Source: Leucothrix arctica (GTDB taxonomy: Bacteria > Pseudomonadota > Gammaproteobacteria > Thiotrichales > Thiotrichaceae). Taken from it: 64,000 nt of DNA. The stretch is taken from the NCBI RefSeq assembly GCF_003172895.1, contig NZ_QGKL01000035.1, positions 186,001 to 250,000 of the forward strand, read 5' to 3'. The position numbers were made by a program, and so were the translations under genes. Each line of letters begins with the position of its first letter. Within the stretch, counting starts at the first letter, position 1. The notes below the pieces were generated by a model. It ran no database searches and was not told where the DNA came from. It saw only the letters and a program-made list of their open reading frames with translations. This document shows positions 27,564 through 38,235 of the stretch, piece after piece.

Positions 27564-29384
27564 ATGACTGAGCCGACGCCAGATACTTTTGATAGCAAGG
27601 CATTCTTAAAAACAGTGCCACATAAGCCCGGCGTTTATTGCATGATGAGTGCTGATAATACGGTGCTCTATGTTGGTAAAGCTAAAGACTTAAAGAATCG
27701 TGTTTCCAGTTATTTTCGAGGGAATCTAGTAAACCCTCGAATTTGGTCAATGGTAAAACAAGTACGCAACGTACAAATAACCATTACTGAAACCGAAGCT
27801 GAAGCACTACTCTTAGAAAGTAACCTCATTAAAAAGCACAACACGCGTTACAACGTGGTGCTGCGTGATGATAAAAGTTACCCTTATATTTATGTGTCTG
27901 ATGGTAAGTTTCCTCGAGTGACTTTCCACCGTGGCGCTCGTAAAAAGAAAGGCCAGTTCTTTGGGCCTTATCCAAGTGCAGGGGCTGTTCGAGAGACATT
28001 GGGGCAGTTACAAAAGCTATTTTTAGCACGTCAATGCGAAGACAGTTACTTTAGTAATCGCTCACGTCCGTGTCTGCAATATCAAATAAAGCGCTGTACA
28101 GCGCCTTGTACTAACGAAATTTCTGCTGAAGATTACCGTGAGAGCATAAGTCATACCGTTCAGTTTTTGCAGGGTAAAAATGAGCAACTTACCGACTCAT
28201 TAGTGTCTAAAATGGATGAAGCAGCGACTCAGTTGAGGTTTGAGCAGGCGGCTGATTACCGCGATCAAATAGAAAAAGTCAGGCTGATTTCTCAGCAACA
28301 GTACATAAGTGGCGGGCAAGGTGATGTGGATGTCATTGCTCTACAGCTGGCCTCAGGCATGGCTTGTGTACAGGTGATGACTATTCGCGGTGGTAATAAC
28401 TTAGGTAGTCGTAATTATTTCCCTAAGCTTCCTGCAATGGCTTTGCAAGAAAACAGCATAATGGCTCATTTTATCGGACAGTACTACCTCAGTCGTACGA
28501 TACCTGCCAAGCTGCTTCTGAGTCATGAGCCAGATGGTATCGATGTATTAAGCGAGATGCTTAATTTAAAGTCGGATCGAAAGGTGTCGGTGACCTCTAA
28601 AGCGCGAGGTACTAGTGCACGATGGGTTGATATGGCGACTAGGAATGCGCTGCATGCCTTGCAAAATCAGCTGATATTAAAAGATAGTGTTGAAAAGCGA
28701 ATGGATGCGTTGCAAGAGGCGTTGTCATTAGACTATATTCCAAACCGAATGGAATGCTACGACATCAGTCATACCCAAGGAGAGGCGACAGTGGCTTCCC
28801 GTGTAGTGTTTGGTCCAGAAGGGCCGATTAAGAGTGAGTACCGACGTTATAATATAGAAGGTATTACGCCCGGTGATGACTACGCTGCAATGAATCAAGT
28901 ACTTACTCGACGCTTTGGCAAGGTTGAGGAAGATGCTAAGTTACCCGATATTTTGTTTATTGATGGTGGAAAAGGTCAGGTAAGTGAGGCGATTAAAGTG
29001 CTCTCATCACTACAGATTTCCGGTGTTGATATCGTCGGTGTGACTAAGGGCGAAGGCCGAAAAGCTGAGCTAGATACATTGACCATTGGTAAACGACGAG
29101 TTGAGTTACCTCATCACTCAAGTGCGTTACACTTGATACAACAAATTCGAGATGAAGCGCATCGCTTTGCGATTACAGGGCATAGGCAGCGACGTCAGAA
29201 AGCACGTACATCGTCTCCACTTGAAGGTATAGAAGGGTTAGGGCCTAAGCGGAGACAAGAGCTACTCAAGCAGTTTGGTGGTTTAAGAGCGATTACACGA
29301 GCAAGTGTAGAAGAGTTAGCTAAGGTGAACGGCATTAGTCGGGCTTTGGCTGAAAAAATTTACGACCGGTTTAATGGTGAATAG
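27564..29384 (+). CDS. uvrC: Excinuclease ABC subunit C
   Basis: Makes both incisions in nucleotide excision repair. Domains in order: GIY-YIG nuclease (KPGVYCMM and LYVGKAKDLKNRVSSYF), cysteine-containing region, UVR motif (LRFEQAADYRDQIE), RNase H-like nuclease (ECYDISHTQGE, ILFIDGGKGQV) and C-terminal helix-hairpin-helix pair (GLGPKRRQELLKQFGG). The 606 residues match the family. pgsA follows, a conserved pair. Confidence 0.96.
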   Translation: MTEPTPDTFDSKAFLKTVPHKPGVYCMMSADNTVLYVGKAKDLKNRVSSYFRGNLVNPRIWSMVKQVRNVQITITETEAEALLLESNLIKKHNTRYNVVLRDDKSYPYIYVSDGKFPRVTFHRGARKKKGQFFGPYPSAGAVRETLGQLQKLFLARQCEDSYFSNRSRPCLQYQIKRCTAPCTNEISAEDYRESISHTVQFLQGKNEQLTDSLVSKMDEAATQLRFEQAADYRDQIEKVRLISQQQYISGGQGDVDVIALQLASGMACVQVMTIRGGNNLGSRNYFPKLPAMALQENSIMAHFIGQYYLSRTIPAKLLLSHEPDGIDVLSEMLNLKSDRKVSVTSKARGTSARWVDMATRNALHALQNQLILKDSVEKRMDALQEALSLDYIPNRMECYDISHTQGEATVASRVVFGPEGPIKSEYRRYNIEGITPGDDYAAMNQVLTRRFGKVEEDAKLPDILFIDGGKGQVSEAIKVLSSLQISGVDIVGVTKGEGRKAELDTLTIGKRRVELPHHSSALHLIQQIRDEAHRFAITGHRQRRQKARTSSPLEGIEGLGPKRRQELLKQFGGLRAITRASVEELAKVNGISRALAEKIYDRFNGE

Positions 29385-29422
29385 CGGTCTACGGTCGTAA
29401 CATAATCAGCTATGGTAAAAAT

Positions 29423-29974
29423 ATGATATTTAACATACCGATATTTCTGACGTACCTCAGAATTGCAGCAATTCCCGTCATGGTGGTGTTGTTTTACTAT
29501 GACTATCCGTTAGCCACTGCCGTAGTGTTTGGTTTAGCAGGGCTTACAGATTGGGCTGATGGTTACTTAGCAAGACGCTGGGGGCAGGAGTCACGCTTTG
29601 GTGCCTTCTTAGATCCTGTCGCAGATAAGTTAATGGTCGCTGTAGCCTTGATCTTAATCGTAGAAAGCCAAGCGAATGCATGGGTGACTATCGCAGCAGC
29701 ATTGATTATTAGTCGTGAGTTGGTGATTTCAGCGTTACGTGAATGGATGGCAGAAGTAGGGCAGCGTAGTAAGGTTGCTGTTGCTTTCATTGGTAAGTTA
29801 AAGACCACTGCACAAATTATGTCTTTGATATTTTTGCTTTACGATAAGACGCTATGGGGTATTCCTTTCCACGAGTTAGGTTTGATCTTCCTTGCGATAG
29901 CAACAGTATTGACGATGTGGTCAATGATTCAATATTTGACTGATGCATTTCGTCCAAACTCAGACGAAAAATAA
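29423..29974 (+). CDS. pgsA: CDP-diacylglycerol--glycerol-3-phosphate phosphatidyltransferase
   Basis: Makes phosphatidylglycerol phosphate in the inner membrane. The CDP-alcohol phosphotransferase motif is complete: DWADGYLARRWG, followed by GAFLDPVADK. Several membrane helices are seen in its 183 residues (IFLTYLRIAAIPVMVVLFY at the start). It lies 38 bases after uvrC and is followed by a strong symmetric terminator. Confidence 0.95.
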   Translation: MIFNIPIFLTYLRIAAIPVMVVLFYYDYPLATAVVFGLAGLTDWADGYLARRWGQESRFGAFLDPVADKLMVAVALILIVESQANAWVTIAAALIISRELVISALREWMAEVGQRSKVAVAFIGKLKTTAQIMSLIFLLYDKTLWGIPFHELGLIFLAIATVLTMWSMIQYLTDAFRPNSDEK

Positions 29975-29980
29975 GCATTA

Positions 29981-30010
29981 AAAAAGGCGCTAACCGTTAG
30001 CGCCTTTTTT
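29981..30010. terminator. Bidirectional terminator between pgsA and fbp
   Basis: AAAAAGGCGCTAA, a loop CCG, then TTAGCGCCTTTTTT form a perfect stem with A and T runs on the two sides. It can stop transcription from both pgsA (rightward) and fbp (leftward). Confidence 0.9.
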
Positions 30011-30039
30011 GTAACTTCAGTATTTTAAGCTGTCGGTAA

Positions 30040-31047
30040 TTAGTGATAGCTAAGGATTATTTCAACTTCTTGCTTAGAGCCCATGATCACTGCAACACGC
30101 TGGTGAGGGTCGCCATTCGGCACAACATCCATGATTGACTTATAACCTGTAGAAGCAACTCCGCCAGCTTGCTCAACGATCATCGCCATTGGGTTTCCTT
30201 CGTATAATAAGCGAAGTTTTCCGCCAGCTTCACGGTTACGTGCGTCGATTGGGTACAAGAAAACACCACCACGACAAAGGATACGGTGAATCTCACCAAC
30301 CATTGCTGCAACCCAGCGCATATTGTAATCCTTACCTAGAGGGCCATCTTCGCCAGCTAGGCAGTCAGCAAAGTACTGTTGTACCGCAGGTTCCCAGTGA
30401 CGCTGGTTAGACGCATTGATTGCAAATTCACTCGTTGTTTCAGGAATCAGCATATCAGGGTGAGTTAATATGAATTCACCAATGCTTGTGTCAAGCGTAA
30501 AGCCGTTTACACCGTTGCCCGTCGTCAATACGAACATAGATGATGGGCCGTAAAGACAATAGCCTGCTGCAATTTGTTCAGTACCAGGGCGCGCAAAGTC
30601 AGCAGCCGTTGGATCTTTCTTATCAGCTGGCGCTTTCAATATTGAGAAGATTGCACCTACGTCAATATTTACATCCATGTTAGATGAGCCGTCTAACGGG
30701 TCAAACGTAACAAGGTAGCTACCGCGGATCTTGCCTTCAGGTAGTGTCAGAATTTCATCTAACTCTTCTGAAGCCATGCCTGCGCAATGGCCATTGTTCT
30801 GTAATGCATCAATGAATAGATCGTTTGCGATCAAATCCATTTTCTTTTGTGCATCGCCCATAGCATTTTCGGAGCCAGCTACACCAAGTACACCTGCTAG
30901 TGCACCTTTATTAACAAGTGCGGCAATACCTTTACAAGCAATGCTGATGTCATTGAGTAAGCCGGTGAATTCGCCAGTTGCCTTGTCTCCAAGACGACGG
31001 TTTTCTTCGATAATAAAGCTTGAGAGGGTAGTGCACTGCTGATCCAT
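30040..31047 (-). CDS. fbp: Fructose-1,6-bisphosphatase, class I
   Basis: Gluconeogenic (or Calvin-cycle) phosphatase. The signature is TFDPLDGSSNMDVNIDVG (metal-binding aspartates), with GYCLYGPSSMFVLTTG and GGVFLYPIDAR also present. The length of 335 residues is normal for class I. It is a single-gene unit facing pgsA. Confidence 0.96.
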   Translation of the reverse strand: MDQQCTTLSSFIIEENRRLGDKATGEFTGLLNDISIACKGIAALVNKGALAGVLGVAGSENAMGDAQKKMDLIANDLFIDALQNNGHCAGMASEELDEILTLPEGKIRGSYLVTFDPLDGSSNMDVNIDVGAIFSILKAPADKKDPTAADFARPGTEQIAAGYCLYGPSSMFVLTTGNGVNGFTLDTSIGEFILTHPDMLIPETTSEFAINASNQRHWEPAVQQYFADCLAGEDGPLGKDYNMRWVAAMVGEIHRILCRGGVFLYPIDARNREAGGKLRLLYEGNPMAMIVEQAGGVASTGYKSIMDVVPNGDPHQRVAVIMGSKQEVEIILSYH

Positions 31048-31159
31048 GAAAAAGTCCTTTAAGCGAATGAAAGAAAGATCTTATTCTAGACTAGTTACAT
31101 TGCCAAAGGTATCGGCTAAGTGGCATATAATGTATTGGTATATGGTTTGTTATTAAAAA

Positions 31160-32137
31160 GTGGGTTTATTCGTGAAAGAAGTGATTTTAAAAGCGACAGG
31201 CGCAGAGGATATTTTTCTGGCTGAAACCATTCAAAGTCTTTGGAGTGGTTACGGAAGTTTAGATCGTTACGGGCTGATTGGTGGTACTGGTGGCTCGGTA
31301 ATCGTCAAACATGTGCGCCTACCAAAACAGGCGCAACATCCTCGCGGTTGGAATACGGATAAGTCACATCTTAGAAAGTTACGCTCTTATGAAGTAGAGA
31401 GTCGTTGGTATCAAGATTGGGCACATCGTTGTGGTGAGGATTGTCGCGTGCCTAAGACATTAGCGCTACAGCAACAAGAGGGCGAGTTTGTTATTATGCT
31501 TGAAGACTTAGACGCAAGTGGCTATCCCGCTCGAAAAAGCACAGTGTCTATGGTTGAAATCAACGCATGTTTAACGTGGTTAGCAAATTTCCATGCAACT
31601 TTCATGGAAGAAAACCCCGTCGGACTGTGGGAAGTCGGCACTTACTGGCACTTAGACACACGTCCTGATGAGTTTGCAGTCATGGAAGAGGGTGAGCTTA
31701 AACAGGCCGCATCAATGTTAGATAACGCGTTGTCAAAAGCACCTTTTCAAACAATCGTTCATGGTGACGCTAAGTTAGCTAACTTTTGTTTCTCGTCAGA
31801 TGGAGCAGAAGTAGCCGCTGTAGATTTCCAATATGTCGGTGGTGGCTGTGGAATGAAGGATGTCGCTTATTTTATTGGTAGTTGTCTAGATGAAGATGAA
31901 TGTGAGCAGATGGAAGCGGAGTTGCTGGATATTTACTTTGGCGCACTCAAAAAAGCATTGTTGATTTATTACCCATCCATTGACTCTTTGCAGGTAGAAC
32001 AAGCATGGCGACCTTTGTATTCAGTGGCGTGGACAGATTTTTATCGCTTTCTTAAAGGCTGGAGCCCTAATCATTGGAAAATACATAGTTATAGTGAGCG
32101 ACTGGCTCAACAGGTGGTGAAAAGTTTGATGCTTTAG
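31160..32137 (+). CDS. APH/choline-kinase-like phosphotransferase
   Basis: A 325-residue protein kinase-like small-molecule kinase. The catalytic loop reads [14 protein letters not shown], and the metal motif is [21 protein letters not shown], typical of the EcKinase/APH group. [10 protein letters not shown] is the hinge. The start is GTG (31160), or another GTG four codons later. The substrate is unknown: choline, ethanolamine, an aminoglycoside or another alcohol are all possible. It stands alone between fbp and leuS. Confidence 0.75.
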   Translation: MGLFVKEVILKATGAEDIFLAETIQSLWSGYGSLDRYGLIGGTGGSVIVKHVRLPKQAQHPRGWNTDKSHLRKLRSYEVESRWYQDWAHRCGEDCRVPKTLALQQQEGEFVIMLEDLDASGYPARKSTVSMVEINACLTWLANFHATFMEENPVGLWEVGTYWHLDTRPDEFAVMEEGELKQAASMLDNALSKAPFQTIVHGDAKLANFCFSSDGAEVAAVDFQYVGGGCGMKDVAYFIGSCLDEDECEQMEAELLDIYFGALKKALLIYYPSIDSLQVEQAWRPLYSVAWTDFYRFLKGWSPNHWKIHSYSERLAQQVVKSLML

Positions 32138-32234
32138 GTGTTTTTTTTAACTTATATGCTAGGAATACCTTTATTAACTATGATTCATGACTAGCAGACA
32201 TCAGCAATCCTCGGTATCCTTCCTCTCTTTATAG

Positions 32235-34844
<2,610 letters not shown>

Positions 34845-34865
34845 CTCACGAAAAAGGAAGGCAGT

Positions 34866-35360
34866 ATGCGATTGACTCGGTTGACTAAGCTGGTAGGAAG
34901 TGCGGTGCTCTGTTTAACGTTGAGCGCGTGTGGATTTCAGCTACGTGAGACAACGCAGCTGCCGACCGAATACCAACAGATTGGCTTACAGGGTAATGAC
35001 CTTGAAAAAGGGCTCGGCGATGTATTGCGAGATGCCTTTATTGATGCGCGTAGTGAGCTACGTACTGATAAAGGGCTCAGTACCCAGCTAGTTATTAGTA
35101 ATTTAGAAGAAGACGATCGTGTCGCATCCTATGATGCTGACCTTGATGTTCGTCAATATTTGTTATTCCTGGTTTTTGATTACGAAATAATGGTGGATGG
35201 TAAAGCGGTTGCTAAACAACGCATTCGCTTAGATAAGACCATTAACTACGACTCTGACTATGTACTGGGTAAGCAGGAAGAAGAAGAGCAGATTCGTAAG
35301 ACCTTGCGTGAAGATGCGGCACGTTTGATTCTACTGAGACTTAAAAGTATTACACCGTGA
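34866..35360 (+). CDS. lptE: LPS-assembly lipoprotein LptE
   Basis: LptE plugs the LptD barrel that inserts lipopolysaccharide in the outer membrane. The 164-residue protein has a lipoprotein signal ending LTLSACGFQLRE (Cys at about residue 22), the typical LptE mature start. GGAAGG precedes the ATG. It follows leuS, as expected, but holA does not follow; a DUF1820 gene does. Confidence 0.93.
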   Translation: MRLTRLTKLVGSAVLCLTLSACGFQLRETTQLPTEYQQIGLQGNDLEKGLGDVLRDAFIDARSELRTDKGLSTQLVISNLEEDDRVASYDADLDVRQYLLFLVFDYEIMVDGKAVAKQRIRLDKTINYDSDYVLGKQEEEEQIRKTLREDAARLILLRLKSITP

Positions 35361-35420
35361 TTGCGGTGCTAAGATTTTTCTGGTAGAAAGGCCGATCAAT
35401 TTACACAAGGTGGGTTCTAC

Positions 35421-35753
35421 GTGAACGATTCACGGCTTTATAAAATTAGCTTTATCAATCGAGATAAGGTTTACGATATCTTTGCTAAACAAGTGTACGA
35501 GTCTGACTTGTATGGATTTTTAGCAGTTGAAGAAATTGTTTTTGGCAATGCTAGCGATATAGTTATCGACCCTAGTGAAGAGAAGCTTAAAGCTGAGTTT
35601 AGCGGTGTAAAGCGTAGTTTTATTCCTCTGCACAGCATTGTTCGTATTGATGAAGTGAAAGAACGTGGTACGTGTAAGATTTCTGACTATGAAGAGAGTG
35701 ATAATATCTCTCTTTTCCCTGGCGCTTCTAGTGCTGCAGATGAAGAGAAATAG
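35421..35753 (+). CDS. DUF1820-family protein
   Basis: A 110-residue cytoplasmic protein with the DUF1820 pattern: LYKISFINRDKVYDIFAKQV, SDLYGFLAVEEIVFG, and KRSFIPLHSIVRIDEV. The start is GTG after AAGGTGGG. The family is restricted mostly to gammaproteobacteria and its role is unknown. It lies between lptE and the tRNA-Ser pair. Confidence 0.8.
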   Translation: MNDSRLYKISFINRDKVYDIFAKQVYESDLYGFLAVEEIVFGNASDIVIDPSEEKLKAEFSGVKRSFIPLHSIVRIDEVKERGTCKISDYEESDNISLFPGASSAADEEK

Positions 35754-35820
35754 CTTAAAGAAAATACTTTAATAAAGTACTGGCGTGTATCTTAATTATT
35801 GATTATTATACGCGCTCTTC

Positions 35821-35911
35821 GGAGAGGTGGCAGAGTGGTCGAATGCACCGGTCTTGAAAACCGACGTAGGTTTGTAGCCTACCCAGGGTTCGAATCCCTG
35901 TCTCTCCGCCA
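35821..35911 (+). tRNA. tRNA-Ser (anticodon TGA), copy 1
   Basis: This 91-base class II tRNA has a long variable arm, an acceptor stem GGAGAGG with TCTCTCC, anticodon loop CTTGAAA (anticodon TGA) and an encoded GCCA end. It is base-for-base identical to the copy at 35997 and is followed by its own terminator. Confidence 0.97.
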
Positions 35912-35921
35912 AGAATTTTAA

Positions 35922-35945
35922 AAAGCCTGCATAGCAGGTTTTTTT
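35922..35945 (+). terminator. Terminator after tRNA-Ser copy 1
   Basis: AAGCCTGC, loop ATA, GCAGGTTT and a T run. The same kind of hairpin follows copy 2, so the repeated unit appears to include gene and terminator. Confidence 0.8.
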
Positions 35946-35996
35946 ATGACCGTAGTACTAGCGTCTACTTTAATTTTTTATTATAGTACGCGCACT

Positions 35997-36087
35997 GGAG
36001 AGGTGGCAGAGTGGTCGAATGCACCGGTCTTGAAAACCGACGTAGGTTTGTAGCCTACCCAGGGTTCGAATCCCTGTCTCTCCGCCA
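35997..36087 (+). tRNA. tRNA-Ser (anticodon TGA), copy 2
   Basis: Identical over all 91 bases to copy 1. The upstream flank also shares a TTATTATA-like -10 region and an ACGCGC discriminator with copy 1, which indicates a tandem duplication including the promoter. Confidence 0.97.
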
Positions 36088-36094
36088 TACATTT

Positions 36095-36120
36095 AAAGCC
36101 TGCTTATTGCAGGCTTTTTT
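36095..36120 (+). terminator. Terminator after tRNA-Ser copy 2
   Basis: AAGCCTGC, loop TTATT, GCAGGCTT and six T. It ends the tRNA-Ser unit before the small lipoprotein gene. Confidence 0.88.
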
Positions 36121-36216
36121 GTGCCTGTAAAAAATCATACACATCAGTCTATTTTTTAGGGATACTCGTTTCTTTGAATACCGATTTTGGGCGACTAAAA
36201 ATTAAAGGAAAATACG

Positions 36217-36393
36217 ATGAAGAAAATATTTTTGATATTATTACTGACTAATTTTCTATCTGGTTGTGTTGCAGTAGTCGCTGGTGCAGCGGGTGCGACA
36301 ATAGCTAACCCTAAGGGCGCAGGACAAGTTATAGAAAACACAGGTGAAGCGATTCGTGATTTAGGAAAAGATGTAAAAGAAAAAACTAAATAA
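36217..36393 (+). CDS. Small lipoprotein, 58 residues
   Basis: ATG 36217 with AAAGGA about eight bases upstream opens a 58-residue frame. The N-terminus MKKIFLILLL and the lipobox LSGC (Cys17) mark it as a lipoprotein. The mature part is about 42 residues, with an Ala/Gly-rich stretch and a charged helix (EAIRDLGKDVKEKTK). It resembles entericidin-like small lipoproteins in size and layout, but I cannot name a family. A terminator follows 30 bases after the stop. Confidence 0.75.
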   Translation: MKKIFLILLLTNFLSGCVAVVAGAAGATIANPKGAGQVIENTGEAIRDLGKDVKEKTK

Positions 36394-36415
36394 TATATTA
36401 AGTTCGACGTTATTT

Positions 36416-36446
36416 TAAAAGAGCCTGCTTATAGCGGGCTTTTTTG
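36416..36446 (+). terminator. Terminator after the small lipoprotein gene
   Basis: AGCCTGC, loop TTATA, GCGGGCT (one G-T pair) followed by six T. Confidence 0.85.
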
Positions 36447-36452
36447 TGGATG

Positions 36453-36486
36453 CACCCATCGTTCTTTTCTGAAGAAGCGATGGGTG
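36453..36486 (-). other. Strong hairpin downstream of the heme-oxygenase-like gene
   Basis: CACCCATCG (36453-36461) pairs with CGATGGGTG (36478-36486), and the inner TTCTT/AAGAA extends the stem. It lies 18 bases past the stop of the leftward gene at 36504. There is no T run on that strand, so it may be a 3'-protecting hairpin rather than a classical terminator. Confidence 0.5.
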
Positions 36487-36503
36487 ATAGGTAAATTCAC
36501 CTA

Positions 36504-37382
36504 TTAATAGAGCGAGGCTCCTGCTTGCTGAGTATTTTGTACTTTTGACGCTGTTGAACGCATCGACTCTACTTTGTTGTTAGAAAAGCCTTGAGTCCAA
36601 AACTCATCCCACAGATCGATAAACTCTTTTGTATTCTCCATCAGAGACTTTTTATCAAACCCACCAGCACCCTGAGCGAGTATTAGCCACAAATCATTTT
36701 GGTGGTAATCATCACAGGCGTTATTTTCTTCGTCATCAGAAACACCATGAACTTGGTAATAGCCTTGTTCTACTGGAATCCCCAGTGCACCAGTGTTCAA
36801 GCGCATCACAGGGCTAAAGATCATCACTATTTCTTCAGCAATAGCGAGTAGGGTGAGTAACAGTGGGTAATCATCATAGGCTGTTAAGAAGCACTCTTTG
36901 AGTTTCAGGGTCATCGCTGAAGGAGTGAATCGCTCTCTATCTTGATCTGTGATGCTCAAGTCAGTCATTAGGTTCTCAAATAAGATTAGATGAGACTTTT
37001 GCGGAGTACCTTGGAAATCACAAGGTTCGCCAATTTTATAATGGAAGCCAAACTCATCCAATGTATTCAGTGTTAATAGGAATCTTGCATAAGCTTTACT
37101 ACCAGGCTTCATCACGTTTTCAACGCGCTTGGATTGGAACTGAGCCATTAACAAAGCATCGGTAAAAATGTGGACGATTTCACGATACTCCATGTGCATC
37201 GTTTGTATTTCTTGAAGTGAAAATTCGTTATTGGCTAACTGAGTTACGATAGGGTGTTTTTTTATTTTATGGTTTTTTACTAGATCAACTAACTCGTGAA
37301 CAAAAAGCATATTCTGGTTCCATGTTTCTTTGCCTACGCTTTCGATCATTTCGTCTATAACATTCTTACGTATTAAATCCAT
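36504..37382 (-). CDS. Heme-oxygenase-fold, iron-containing redox enzyme family
   Basis: An all-helical protein of 292 residues resembling the TenA/CADD-like heme-oxygenase-fold diiron enzymes. Candidate metal ligands are in MHMEYREIVHIF (about residues 62-75), EFGFHYKIGE, and the late YYQVHGVSDDEENN and DDYHQNDLW, the Glu/His/Asp spacing seen in this superfamily. Members act in varied biosynthesis (fatty-acid decarboxylation, N-oxygenation, pABA synthesis). No pathway genes are beside it. It sits just downstream of the tRNA-Ser pair, in a segment that looks accessory. Confidence 0.62.
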   Translation of the reverse strand: MDLIRKNVIDEMIESVGKETWNQNMLFVHELVDLVKNHKIKKHPIVTQLANNEFSLQEIQTMHMEYREIVHIFTDALLMAQFQSKRVENVMKPGSKAYARFLLTLNTLDEFGFHYKIGEPCDFQGTPQKSHLILFENLMTDLSITDQDRERFTPSAMTLKLKECFLTAYDDYPLLLTLLAIAEEIVMIFSPVMRLNTGALGIPVEQGYYQVHGVSDDEENNACDDYHQNDLWLILAQGAGGFDKKSLMENTKEFIDLWDEFWTQGFSNNKVESMRSTASKVQNTQQAGASLY

Positions 37383-37702
37383 TAAAAATCATCCTTAGTT
37401 AACATTATAAAACTCAAGAATAGGACTGCTGAATACAACCCTAAACCCTATATATTGCACTAGCCATTTTACTATATAGGTTATTTAATGGATTTATCGG
37501 GGATAATTTGACCGTATTTGTGCTTTAGTAATAGGTGATTTTTATATTTATTATAAGTTTTTAACAAGAGGGGATATATCTGAAGATAGTCGCTAATCGA
37601 GCTTTCCATGTGGTACTTATATGGATGCCAACTTGAAGCCTGTGTGACGATGAATGTCTAATCACGAGGTATGATTAAAGCGCCTTTATAGCACACACAA
37701 AA
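37383..37702. other. Intergenic, no gene seen
   Basis: These 320 AT-rich bases lie between the heme-oxygenase-like gene and the nuclease remnant. No frame with coding character or RNA signature was found. It should hold the promoter of the leftward gene at 37382. Confidence 0.45.
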
Positions 37703-37725
37703 ACGCCCGCTATAGTAGCGGGCGT
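37703..37725 (-). terminator. Terminator of the decayed nuclease gene
   Basis: ACGCCCGC and GCGGGCGT form an eight-base stem around a seven-base loop. On the minus strand a T5 run follows. It lies 28 bases after the stop of the ExeM-like remnant and is presumably its original terminator. Confidence 0.8.
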
Positions 37726-37752
37726 CTATTACGTCTCCATCAAACCACTAAC

Positions 37753-37944
37753 TTAACTACGACGAAAACGTACCAAAGCTACTCCAAACAACGAGATCAA
37801 TAGGAATAGTGGAGACATAGCACCACCTCCTTTTTTCTTCGTCGTCGTAACAGGAATAATGTTTAGCCCTACAATCACAGGATCTTCCATCGCGTATGAG
37901 TTGAAGTCACCTAACAATAGGGAGGGAAAAGTCCTACTGGGCAT
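37753..37944 (-). pseudogene. Remnant of ExeM/NucH-type secreted nuclease with GlyGly-CTERM tail
   Basis: The 63-codon frame joins two pieces of a large secreted nuclease. SLLLGDFNSYAMEDPV is the conserved catalytic segment of the ExeM/NucH endonuclease-exonuclease-phosphatase domain. GGGAMSPLFLLISLFG followed by VALVRFRRS is a complete GlyGly-CTERM sorting signal (Gly-rich turn, membrane helix, basic end). The original gene would be several hundred codons longer; a stop lies nine codons upstream of the first ATG. The fusion is in frame, so a small expressed peptide is possible, but a deletion remnant is far likelier. Confidence 0.7.
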
Positions 37945-38043
37945 AGGATTACCCGAGAATGACGGAGCTTATTGCTTGAGTGTTAAAGTTTTATGTATTT
38001 CAAGCCGTAATTTTTTAAAATAACCTAAATATAGCCTTAATAG

Positions 38044-38066
38044 TTGTGCACAAAAATTGTGGATAA
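38044..38066. promoter_or_regulatory. Consensus DnaA box beside a TTGTGCACAA palindrome
   Basis: TGTGGATAA (38058-38066) is the reverse complement of the perfect DnaA box TTATCCACA. Four bases before it is the ten-base perfect palindrome TTGTGCACAA (38044-38053). Both lie in the gap between the nuclease remnant and the DUF72 gene. Binding by DnaA is inference. Confidence 0.4.
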
Positions 38067-38235
38067 GTGTGTTGATAGCAAAATCATAAGCGGTCTAGAG
38101 CTATACGCTATAAGGGGTTGAGTGTGTTGGTTAAAAAACAACCAGAATAACCTACAGACGTTTTTGACCGCTAAGTCATTTCTTTGAATCGTGCCATGTC
38201 GCGACGTTTGGGTATCGCTCATGGGCGCTAATAAA

